NCBI GenBank assembly: GCA_005116795.1
Contig: SWDL01000440.1
Coordinates: 1 to 6,563 of the forward strand
From: Nitrospira sp.
Lineage (GTDB): Bacteria; Nitrospirota; Nitrospiria; Nitrospirales; Nitrospiraceae
DNA length: 6,563 nt
Direction: 5' to 3'
Shown here one piece after another: positions 1 to 5,613 of the stretch; positions within the stretch are counted from its first letter, which is position 1; each line of letters starts with the position of its first letter. The position numbers were made by a program, and so were the translations under genes. Under the pieces are notes generated by a model that ran no database searches, was not told where the DNA came from, and saw only the letters and a list, made by a program, of their open reading frames with translations.

Positions 1-216
1 AATCGAACTGTCCGGCCAGGGATGATGAAAGAAGAGCCTGGAAAAGTACGCCTCCAAGGCGGGCATGGAGCAGGCCTTCTCCTGAAGCCAGAGCCGCCGG
101 TAGAGAGTCAGCACCTCGGGAAGATCATGCGCTTCCATGATCCCAATCTGTTCCGCCGGCTGAGTCCGAATGGAATTGGGAGCGCCGGCACTGTGCATGA
201 TCGTTCCCGAGCTCAT
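1..216 (-). CDS. N-terminal part of a probable GNAT-like acyltransferase (3' end outside window)
   Basis: A minus-strand frame opens at ATG 216 and stays open to the window edge, giving 72 residues; the stop codon lies outside. A strong AGAAGGA site 9 nt upstream supports this start, with ATGs at 198 and 138 as weaker choices. After a Ser/Thr-rich lead of about 24 residues the text reads GIMEAHDLPEVLTLYRRLW (25-43), then LEAYFSRLFFHHPWPD (54-69). The first stretch is the usual opening strand and helix of GNAT-fold acyltransferases (hydrophobic strand, then 'DLPEV'). The acetyl-CoA-binding motif would lie further on and cannot be seen, so the family call is tentative. On the same strand as the carrier gene and 162 nt behind it, it could supply the transferase step of the pathway. 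The open frame, GC-rich codon choice and ribosome binding site together make a real gene likely even if the family is wrong. Confidence 0.55.
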   Translation of the reverse strand, partial: MSSGTIMHSAGAPNSIRTQPAEQIGIMEAHDLPEVLTLYRRLWLQEKACSMPALEAYFSRLFFHHPWPDSSI

Positions 217-378
217 AAGATCATGTCCTTCTGTACGTCCATACCGGACAGGTCCGTCGAAGAGTCCATGAGGTCATCGCCGAGGGTCCGCGCATGGGCA
301 CAATGCCATGTCCCAGCGGAGACTTTCTCCGTGGAGCGTGGTTGTGAATGAGGAAAACCCGTGGGGTACAGTCCCGTG
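217..378. other. 162-nt spacer after the carrier gene
   Basis: Seen here: an imperfect hairpin CATGG(G)CA-CAA-TGCCATG at 293-309 (7 bp with one bulged base), a tiny stem ACCC-CAC-GGGT running into TTT just after the carrier stop (354-367), and the ribosome binding site of the next gene. Neither structure is strong enough to call a terminator. An 18-codon frame (269-213) overlaps the next start by 4 nt; it has no clear ribosome binding site and is not called a gene. Confidence 0.45.
226..232 (-). promoter_or_regulatory. Ribosome binding site AGAAGGA of the left-edge gene
   Basis: AGAAGGA lies 9 nt before ATG 216. It is the same heptamer as at the FemAB gene and is the main evidence that a real gene starts here. 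Confidence 0.65.
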
Positions 379-627
379 TTACGAGTTGGACTTCTGAATC
401 ACGCGGGCGATGGAGGCGAGACTCCCAAATTGGTCGATTTCGAGTGTTTCTATGGAGATCGTCACTCCGAATTCCTTCTCGATCAAGATGAAGAGTTCCA
501 CGAGCATCATAGAGTCCAGGAGGCCGCTTTCCAGCAGTTCGGTGTCATAAGAGGGTACGTCGAGATTCAGTTTGCTCGAGAAGAGCTCCGTGAGCGTCTT
601 GCAAATCACATCGTCATTAGGAAGCAT
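379..627 (-). CDS. Acyl/peptidyl carrier protein
   Basis: This 82-residue acidic helical protein has the standard carrier-protein size and pattern. The phosphopantetheine site is in SGLLDSMMLVELFILIEKEF (34-53), with Ser39 in the DSM motif at the start of helix II. VTISIETLEIDQFGSLASIARVI closes the fold. After modification by a phosphopantetheinyl transferase (none in the window) it would hold acyl or aminoacyl groups as thioesters in the cytoplasm. As the last gene of the tight monooxygenase-adenylation-formylation unit, it is the likely carrier for the substrate of those enzymes, much as DltC serves DltA or AlmF serves AlmE. It is not next to fatty-acid genes (fabD, fabG, fabF), so a housekeeping AcpP role is unlikely. 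Exosortase A loci elsewhere also carry an ACP next to an AMP-forming ligase. Confidence 0.9.
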   Translation of the reverse strand: MLPNDDVICKTLTELFSSKLNLDVPSYDTELLESGLLDSMMLVELFILIEKEFGVTISIETLEIDQFGSLASIARVIQKSNS

Positions 628-631
628 AGAG

Positions 632-636
632 TCCTC
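632..636 (-). promoter_or_regulatory. Ribosome binding site of the carrier gene, overlapping the formyltransferase stop
   Basis: GAGGA, 4 nt before ATG 627, overlaps the TGA stop of the formyltransferase gene (637-635). It favours ATG 627 over the in-frame ATG at 663, which would overlap the upstream gene by 29 nt and add a very basic stretch foreign to carrier proteins. Confidence 0.7.
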
Positions 637-1579
637 ACTCAGCTCCCGCCGGGGTCGGCGCAACGAACCTCATCCCCGGCTTGAGCACATCAACCGGCGA
701 CACATACCGCCCCTCCACCTTGATGGAGGTGATCAAAAGCCATTCATCGCCACAGGCAATCTGCACGCCTGACCGGGACGCCTGGCCCACCGTACCGGGT
801 GCCACTTCGCAGCGAGTTCCGGTACGTACGGCCTTCGGCACTCCGATTTCCCGGTCTCCGACCGCTGCGCGAGGCATGCCCCAAGGAGAGGCAAACGGCA
901 GATAATCACAGGCACGAACAAGGTTCAAGATCTCGCGGGCTGAACCTGTCCAATCGATGACTCCCTGATTCGGCACATCTCGACCAAAGTATTCGCGTTT
1001 CGAAAGATCCTGTTCGATTTTGGGGATGGCCTGGGGATCACTTGCGGCAGTGTCCAACAGTTGATTGACCAACGGCAGGCCCGCCCGGACGCACTTGGTA
1101 CTGACGGTCAATCCGGTGTCCTCCTCAGTCACATCAAAGAGCGCTTGATAGGCAATCGGGCCTGTATCGATGCCGGCGAGCATCCAGTGCACGGTCACTC
1201 CATGAGACGTTTCCCCACGGTACACTGCCCAGCTCGGAGCGTTCAGTCCCGCGTATCGGGGCAGAGGACCCGGATGCATATTGAACGCTCCCAGGCGAGG
1301 AGCGGCCACGACGTCCTTGTTGATGACAAACAGGGAATGGACATTAAGCAAAAGGTCCACCTGTTCCGCCCGGATGCGGTCCGCGAAGGTTGAATCCTTC
1401 ACCAGCTTCGCCGGCCAGGTCACACACCCCAGATTGCCGGCGATGGTCCAAAGATTTCCCCCCCGAGGCGCCGCCTTCGTCTCAGACGCCATCACCGCGA
1501 CCAGTTTGTGCTGGGTGGCCAGGAGGGTCTTCAGGGTCTGCGCCCCCGCCGCTTCTTCGCCGACCAGTAGCACATTCAT
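635..1579 (-). CDS. Formyltransferase, methionyl-tRNA formyltransferase-like (10-formyl-THF dependent)
   Basis: The protein has 314 residues, the usual size of Fmt. The catalytic triad of the formyltransferase family is intact: Asn100 and His102 in FNMHPGPLP (99-107) and Asp138 in GIDTGPI (136-142). A C-terminal subdomain follows, with IDWTGSAREILNLVRACDY (208-226) and a beta-rich end (PGTVGQ, GVQIACGDEWLLITSIKVEG). The reaction should be transfer of a formyl group from 10-formyltetrahydrofolate to an amine. A house-keeping Fmt next to def is unlikely: the loop that normally follows (SLLPRWRGAAP in Fmt) reads PLPRYAGLNAP here, closer to sugar- and amino-acid formylating relatives, and no def gene is present. 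Placed 14 nt after the adenylation gene and 7 nt before the carrier gene, it probably formylates an amino acid on the carrier or an amino sugar. GAGGGGG lies 7 nt before ATG 1579. Confidence 0.88.
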   Translation of the reverse strand: MNVLLVGEEAAGAQTLKTLLATQHKLVAVMASETKAAPRGGNLWTIAGNLGCVTWPAKLVKDSTFADRIRAEQVDLLLNVHSLFVINKDVVAAPRLGAFNMHPGPLPRYAGLNAPSWAVYRGETSHGVTVHWMLAGIDTGPIAYQALFDVTEEDTGLTVSTKCVRAGLPLVNQLLDTAASDPQAIPKIEQDLSKREYFGRDVPNQGVIDWTGSAREILNLVRACDYLPFASPWGMPRAAVGDREIGVPKAVRTGTRCEVAPGTVGQASRSGVQIACGDEWLLITSIKVEGRYVSPVDVLKPGMRFVAPTPAGAE

Positions 1580-1593
1580 GCGCGCGCCCCCTC

Positions 1594-3210
1594 TTACATG
1601 TGTCGGGAAGCCGACGGGTCCTGACGCGAAAATTCTTCGCGTAGCTTAGGACGGTCGATCTTGCCGTTGGCATTCTTCGGAAGCTTGTCGAACGCCTGCC
1701 ACTTGGCAGGGAGCATATACGTCGGCAGGGCTCGACTCAGATCCTTCCGTACCTGTGGCGGCGTCACAGACACTCCGCCCACGGGAACATACGCACAGCA
1801 AATGACGGCCCCTTCGAACCCCTCGGATTGGATGGCCACGACGGCGCTTTCCTGGAGGGTGGGTAAGGCATTCAGGGCCGTCTCGATCTCGCCCAGCTCT
1901 ATCCGGTAGCCGCGGCTCTTGATCTGAGTATCGGCTCGGCCGAGGAAATACACCAACCCGTCGGGACCGCGTTTCGCGAGATCGCCCGTCTTATAGATCC
2001 GATCGCCGGGGGTCGTTGCGGATGGGTTCGGCAAGAAGACCGCCTGGGTCTTCTCGGGATCCCGCCAATAGCCTGGGCTCAACCCCACACCCCGCAGATA
2101 CAGATCGCCGATGTCACCCTGTGCCGCCGGTTGCAACCTGTCGTCGAGCACCAGGAGGTCTTCACCGTCGCAGGGAGTGCCGATCGGTATGGGCGCGCGC
2201 GGATCGGCCGGGCATTCGCGGACGGTGTAGTAACTGCTGGCGATCGTCGCTTCGGTCGGCCCGTACAGGTTGGTGAATTGCGCCGTCGGCAGCCTCTTCA
2301 TCAGGTAGATCAAGGTCGGGGTCGGCAACACCTCGCCGCACCACAGGAGTCGCTTCAACGCCGGGAAATCTCCCTGCCGGACCGCATCGAATTTGGCCAA
2401 GAGATTCAGGGACGACGGCACGGAGAAGAGTTGCGTCAGCTCAGTGCGTCGAATAAAGTCCGTCAGCTTGGGGGCCAGCAGATTGAGCTCCGGTGGAATG
2501 AGACACAACTGGGCGCCCGCCGCAAAGGTGACGAACATGTCGAAGACCGAGAGGTCAAAGTGGAGGGGGTGGTGACCCGAGCAGCGGTCCCTGTTCGTCA
2601 TCCCGAAGTACGTGACCGCCCACTCGACGAAATGGCCGACGTTCGCGTGGCTGATCGGTACGCCCTTCGGCGTCCCGGTCGATCCGGAGGTGAAGAGAAT
2701 ATAGGCGATATCTTCGATGGTATTCTGAGGATCCGGTGCGCGATCAGGAGCGCTCGCCAGATCCGGCAAGACGAATTTCGGCGTGAAGTGCTTTGCCGTG
2801 ATGGGATCGCGTCCCATCCACCCCACCCGCAGCGTGTGACGAATCCAGTCCTCCGCGTGCAGTTCGTCGAGGAGCGGGACGACAGGCCCGGAGGCCAACA
2901 CCCATTGAGCCTCGCAGGCCTGCAGGATTTTCTTGACCCGAGCCGATGGGCTGGCGGTATCGATGGGCACATAGACACAATCCGCCTTCAGAATGCCCAG
3001 GATCGCCACGATCGCGGTCGGCGATTTGGGGATGGCAAAGCAGACCCGGTCTCCCTTCTTGCACCCCTGTTCCCGCAACATCCACGCCAGACGGCTGGTC
3101 ACCTGGTCCAGTTGACCATAGGTCAATCGCTCCTCGTTCATGAGGACTGCGGTGGCCTCAGGCGTCCGCGCAGCCCAGCGGCTCACCCACTCTGACAGGA
3201 GAGGCATCAT
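1594..3210 (-). CDS. Free-standing amino-acid adenylation enzyme (NRPS A-domain / DltA-like)
   Basis: This 538-residue ATP-dependent ligase of the ANL superfamily should form an aminoacyl-AMP and load it onto a carrier thiol. The core motifs are in order: A3 LFTSGSTGTPKG (172-183), A4 HFDLSVFDMF (217-226), A5 NLYGPTEATI (314-323), A7 YKTGD (406-410), A8 GRADTQIKSRGYRIELGEIE (424-443), and A10 PKNANGKIDR with the catalytic Lys517. There is no condensation, carrier or thioesterase domain, so it must act on a carrier in trans; the small carrier gene at 627 is the obvious partner. The binding-pocket residues, aligned by hand to GrsA, read D219, L220, F223, S263, L289, C291, L315, I323, A324, K517. 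D219 fits an alpha-amino-acid substrate. WCGEVLP resembles DltA (D-alanine ligase), whose Cys at this place is linked to D-Ala preference. Substrate is not settled. Two ATGs in a row (3210, 3207) are both usable. Confidence 0.92.
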   Translation of the reverse strand: MMPLLSEWVSRWAARTPEATAVLMNEERLTYGQLDQVTSRLAWMLREQGCKKGDRVCFAIPKSPTAIVAILGILKADCVYVPIDTASPSARVKKILQACEAQWVLASGPVVPLLDELHAEDWIRHTLRVGWMGRDPITAKHFTPKFVLPDLASAPDRAPDPQNTIEDIAYILFTSGSTGTPKGVPISHANVGHFVEWAVTYFGMTNRDRCSGHHPLHFDLSVFDMFVTFAAGAQLCLIPPELNLLAPKLTDFIRRTELTQLFSVPSSLNLLAKFDAVRQGDFPALKRLLWCGEVLPTPTLIYLMKRLPTAQFTNLYGPTEATIASSYYTVRECPADPRAPIPIGTPCDGEDLLVLDDRLQPAAQGDIGDLYLRGVGLSPGYWRDPEKTQAVFLPNPSATTPGDRIYKTGDLAKRGPDGLVYFLGRADTQIKSRGYRIELGEIETALNALPTLQESAVVAIQSEGFEGAVICCAYVPVGGVSVTPPQVRKDLSRALPTYMLPAKWQAFDKLPKNANGKIDRPKLREEFSRQDPSASRHM

Positions 3211-3214
3211 AACG

Positions 3215-4234
3215 CTACCTCGACTTGACCGCTTCAGCGAACACTCGATTGATGTGCTGCAACTCTTCCTCGCTCGCGGGAATGTCCAGAATGAAGGTCT
3301 TATATCCGACCCCGATATAGCGGGCCAACTCGAGTCCCACCCGTTCATAGCTGCCGACCAGGTATGGACAGAAGGTCTTGTACGTCTGGAACGGCACCAT
3401 CCAGTAGGGATTCTGCTGGTCCGGCCCCGTTTCTCCCAGCGCAGACAACTGTTTGTGCCAGACGGAATCGGACACTTTCATGGCCAACTGCTGAGTGAGT
3501 TGCCCTTTTCGATCTTCCGGAAACCGCTGATGCGCGACGGCCCAGGCTTCCTCGGAATCAGATCGAGCGATAATGCCCACACGAACGCCGGAGTCCCCGG
3601 CATCGTCCACCGTCTTGCCTTCATATTCCTGGACCGGCTGCGGATACTTGACGGCGGTGGCGCCGAGTGCCCGAGCCGCCGCAAGCCCCTCGGTGGACGA
3701 TCCTGACACAAAAATGCCTGGTGTTAAATCCTTCGGAAGAGGGGGAGTCATCTTCAGCTTATCGATCGTATAGAACTCCCCCGAAAAGGTCACCGGGTGT
3801 GGGCTCTTGAGAAGGTCCTGAATAATCTGCGTGTATTCAACGAGCCGCGCATAGCGCTTGTCGTGGGGGGTCGTGTCGTTGAGGGCCAGAAGATCGTTCT
3901 TGAATCCCCCGGCCACCATATTCAGATAGAGTTGGCGATGATAGCAGTGGCCGAGAGACGCCACCATCTTGGCGACGGCATAGGGGTGCATGTAGACCGG
4001 CTGGACCGCCACCAAGGGGCGCAGCGCCTTGGTGTGCTCGATGATGACTTGGGCCACCAACCAGGGGTCGACAATCCCGTTGTCCGTGTAAACGAGGATG
4101 CCGAAACATCCGCAGGCTTCACTCCATCGGGCCACATCGATCACCCGCCGGAGGTATTGCTCGCGAGGCCAATCAATAGATTGAGGACACGTGGCGTACA
4201 CGTGAACGGGGAATGTGCCCGATGTCTCACTCAT
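3215..4234 (-). CDS. Luciferase-like (LLM class) flavin-dependent monooxygenase
   Basis: This 339-residue protein has the TIM-barrel layout of bacterial luciferase-like oxygenases of the alkanesulfonate monooxygenase (SsuD) branch. An early barrel strand with DNG (51-53) and PLVAVQP (73-79) is followed by LYLNMVAGGFKND (102-114). The flavin-phosphate loop is VSGSSTEG (176-183), and the late motif is LVGSYERVGLELARY (292-306) with G..TFIL (310-316). Such enzymes use reduced FMN, supplied by a separate reductase, and O2; no reductase is in the window. The substrate is unknown. LLM oxygenases also occur in NRPS/PKS gene clusters, and the tight link to an adenylation enzyme (4-nt gap) suggests it oxidises an amino acid or carrier-bound acyl group rather than scavenging sulfur. 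The start ATG 4234 has GAGAGGG 5 nt upstream. A substrate-specific role such as N- or C-hydroxylation is inference only. Confidence 0.87.
   Translation of the reverse strand: MSETSGTFPVHVYATCPQSIDWPREQYLRRVIDVARWSEACGCFGILVYTDNGIVDPWLVAQVIIEHTKALRPLVAVQPVYMHPYAVAKMVASLGHCYHRQLYLNMVAGGFKNDLLALNDTTPHDKRYARLVEYTQIIQDLLKSPHPVTFSGEFYTIDKLKMTPPLPKDLTPGIFVSGSSTEGLAAARALGATAVKYPQPVQEYEGKTVDDAGDSGVRVGIIARSDSEEAWAVAHQRFPEDRKGQLTQQLAMKVSDSVWHKQLSALGETGPDQQNPYWMVPFQTYKTFCPYLVGSYERVGLELARYIGVGYKTFILDIPASEEELQHINRVFAEAVKSR
3217..3221 (-). promoter_or_regulatory. Ribosome binding site of the adenylation gene, touching the previous stop codon
   Basis: GAGGT lies 6 nt before ATG 3210 and shares its last base with the TAG of the monooxygenase gene. 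It supports the short start against an in-frame ATG at 3348 inside the upstream gene, and suggests translational coupling. Confidence 0.7.
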
Positions 4235-4310
4235 GCCGACCCTCTCTTAGCGATGACCGTCGTGGGGTGTTGGGAGACGCTCCGCCGGGGGAGCCGCGGT
4301 TCTGGCTACG

Positions 4311-5354
4311 TCAAGGAAACAGATGAATGATCCTGGGCCCCAGCCAGCGTGTGACCGGGAGCGGAAGCTCTTTCCAGATCATGATCGGGAGACTAAACGA
4401 GCTGTTTTTAGGACTGAAATCCGGCATGGCGGAGGCCGTCACCAGGTCATACTGGTACGGCAGCGGGTCCGGCTCAAATCCCCAGTGCCGTTTAAATTCA
4501 AAGGGGCCCGTGTCCTTCTTGCTTCGTCCGAAATCGAACAGGCGCGCGCCTTGGGCGGCAGCATAACACAGGAGGTGCCAATACATAAAATCATTGGCTG
4601 CATACTGGAAAGAAGACTTCAACGCGCCCCCGTAGTAGGGCAGCGCCTGATCCCGGAAGAACAGCGTCATCACCGCGGCGACCACTTCCTGTTCACGGTA
4701 GACCGCCAGGATACGACAGGCCGATCCGTACTCGCGCAGCAATGAGGCGAACCAGGCTTTCGGAAACACGGGAGTGCCGAGATTGTGGACGCTGTGGGCA
4801 TAGACGCCATAAAACGCGTCGAGGAGATCTTCCCGTCCGACCACGGCCTTCAATCCATGCTTGTCACCCTGCCGGACCATTCGTCGTTGTTTCCGTGGAA
4901 TGGCCGCGAGGTTTTTTTCGGGGTCGTCGTAGAGTTCCTTCCGGAAGGTATAGTAGAGGTCCTTCACCGGCAGGTCTCCGAATGCGGTTTGGTTGCGATA
5001 CTCCACATACTTGACGGACAGGCGCCTGGCGAGGGAGGCCGCATGTCCCACAAGCGCCTGATGGACAGGATCATCGGCCGCACAGACACCCCCACACGCC
5101 GCCCACGGGAGCGAGATCAGGGCCTGACCGAGCGGAAACGTCCTCACGAGGTGCAACGGCAACACCCCGCGCACTTCGCCCCGTTCGAGCGCCAGACAAC
5201 AGTGTGAGCGATAGGGAAAACAGGACTCAAGGGCCCGACTCCAAGCGCGCATGTGAAACGGCGTTCCCGTGACGGTCGAGCCGACATACTCGTCCCAGGC
5301 CTCAGCCAGGTCCGGCCGGTCCTGCAAGCGCACGACGTTGATGCCCGTTGTCAT
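4311..5354 (-). CDS. FemAB-family protein, XrtA/PEP-CTERM system-associated (GNAT-fold)
   Basis: The protein has 347 residues, typical for the XrtA-associated FemAB family. Its C-terminal half holds the usual signature: LFFRDQALPYYGGAL (231-245), then FDFGRSKKDTGPFEFKRHWGF (273-293, key residues D274, G276, R277, F286, K288, W291, G292). The N-terminal half has TPFHMRAWSRALESCFPY (31-48), also typical. FemAB enzymes have a tandem GNAT fold and classically transfer aminoacyl groups from tRNA to peptidoglycan precursors; the acceptor of the exosortase-linked branch is unknown. No signal peptide is seen, so it should be cytoplasmic. The start ATG 5354 is supported by AGAAGGA 7 nt upstream. A 76-nt gap leads to the monooxygenase gene, containing a small GC hairpin (4279-4294) without a T-run. 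Given the adenylation enzyme and carrier protein downstream, transfer of a carrier-bound acyl group is an attractive but unproven role. Confidence 0.88.
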   Translation of the reverse strand: MTTGINVVRLQDRPDLAEAWDEYVGSTVTGTPFHMRAWSRALESCFPYRSHCCLALERGEVRGVLPLHLVRTFPLGQALISLPWAACGGVCAADDPVHQALVGHAASLARRLSVKYVEYRNQTAFGDLPVKDLYYTFRKELYDDPEKNLAAIPRKQRRMVRQGDKHGLKAVVGREDLLDAFYGVYAHSVHNLGTPVFPKAWFASLLREYGSACRILAVYREQEVVAAVMTLFFRDQALPYYGGALKSSFQYAANDFMYWHLLCYAAAQGARLFDFGRSKKDTGPFEFKRHWGFEPDPLPYQYDLVTASAMPDFSPKNSSFSLPIMIWKELPLPVTRWLGPRIIHLFP

Positions 5355-5361
5355 CAATTGA

Positions 5362-5368
5362 TCCTTCT
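5362..5368 (-). promoter_or_regulatory. Ribosome binding site AGAAGGA of the FemAB gene
   Basis: AGAAGGA lies 7 nt before ATG 5354 and decides the start against an in-frame ATG at 5441. The same heptamer precedes the start at 216. Confidence 0.8.
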
Positions 5369-5455
5369 CAAGAGGAGCTCGACTCGTCCGACGCGCAGGC
5401 GCGGCCGTGCATCGTCCGCATCCTGAGAGTCGAGGAACCATGGGGGGAAGTCGGT

Positions 5456-5471
5456 CGGCGGGCTACCGCCG
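5456..5471 (-). promoter_or_regulatory. ops-like GGCGGTAG inside a 6-bp hairpin
   Basis: On the coding strand the spacer reads CGGCGG-TAGC-CCGCCG, a perfect 6-bp GC stem with a 4-nt loop. It contains GGCGGTAG (5463-5470), the core of the ops element to which RfaH is recruited on non-template DNA in enterobacterial polysaccharide operons. It lies about 140 nt after the NusG-like stop and about 100 nt before the FemAB start, the expected position for a recruitment site of a NusG paralogue. LoaP-type paralogues instead recognise an RNA hairpin, which this could also be. No T-run follows, so a terminator is unlikely. The match is seen directly; the function is inference, and one short match in GC-rich DNA may be chance. 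Confidence 0.42.
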
Positions 5472-5613
5472 TCCCGGTGCATCTCCGGAATACGCCGTCC
5501 ACTGTGAGTGACCTGGGCGCGCGGGCCGGTCCGTGCTCTATTCTCTGCGCCGCGACACCGGCATGGAGGGCGGGAGTCCTGGAGCCTCCAGCCCTGTCCA
5601 TCCCACTGACGCT

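Larger units (their letters stand above)
5355..5613. other. 259-nt spacer between NusG-like and FemAB genes
   Basis: This is the longest gene-free stretch in the window. It contains the ops-like hairpin, a short palindrome CTGGAG-G-CTCCAG (5579-5591), and the FemAB ribosome binding site at its end. A 77-codon open frame on the minus strand (5368-5601) crosses it, but its composition (rich in Arg, Ala and Ser), lack of a Shine-Dalgarno site and lack of any recognisable motif argue against a gene. I found no convincing sigma-70 or sigma-54 promoter by eye. Confidence 0.55.

Noticed and set aside
293..309. Bulged hairpin in the spacer after the carrier gene as a terminator
   Set aside because: The stem has a bulge and no T-run follows on the minus strand.
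22..351. 109-codon plus-strand open frame
   Set aside because: Antisense to the left-edge gene and the spacer. Its composition looks random and no motif is seen.
354..367. ACCC-CAC-GGGT stem running into TTT as a terminator of the operon
   Set aside because: A 4-bp stem and a three-to-four-base T-run are too weak for an intrinsic terminator.
635..1579. Housekeeping methionyl-tRNA formyltransferase (fmt)
   Set aside because: No def or translation genes nearby, the loop after HPGPLP differs from typical Fmt, and the gene is tightly packed between adenylation and carrier genes. Not fully excluded without a tree.
2131..3195. 354-codon plus-strand open frame
   Set aside because: It lies wholly antisense to the adenylation gene, is very rich in Arg, Gly, Asp and Gln, and shows no motif. 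It is an artefact of GC-rich codon usage.
3140..4330. Two long plus-strand open frames (3140-3706 and 3797-4330)
   Set aside because: Antisense to the oxygenase gene, whose minus-strand protein has clear family motifs. No ribosome binding site or recognisable domain.
5355..5441. Longer N-terminus for the FemAB protein from ATG 5441
   Set aside because: The added residues are low-quality Arg/Ala/Ser text, and the strong AGAAGGA site is placed for ATG 5354.
5368..5601. 77-codon minus-strand open frame in the spacer
   Set aside because: Rich in Arg, Ala and Ser, no ribosome binding site, no known motif, and it would run through the ops-like hairpin.
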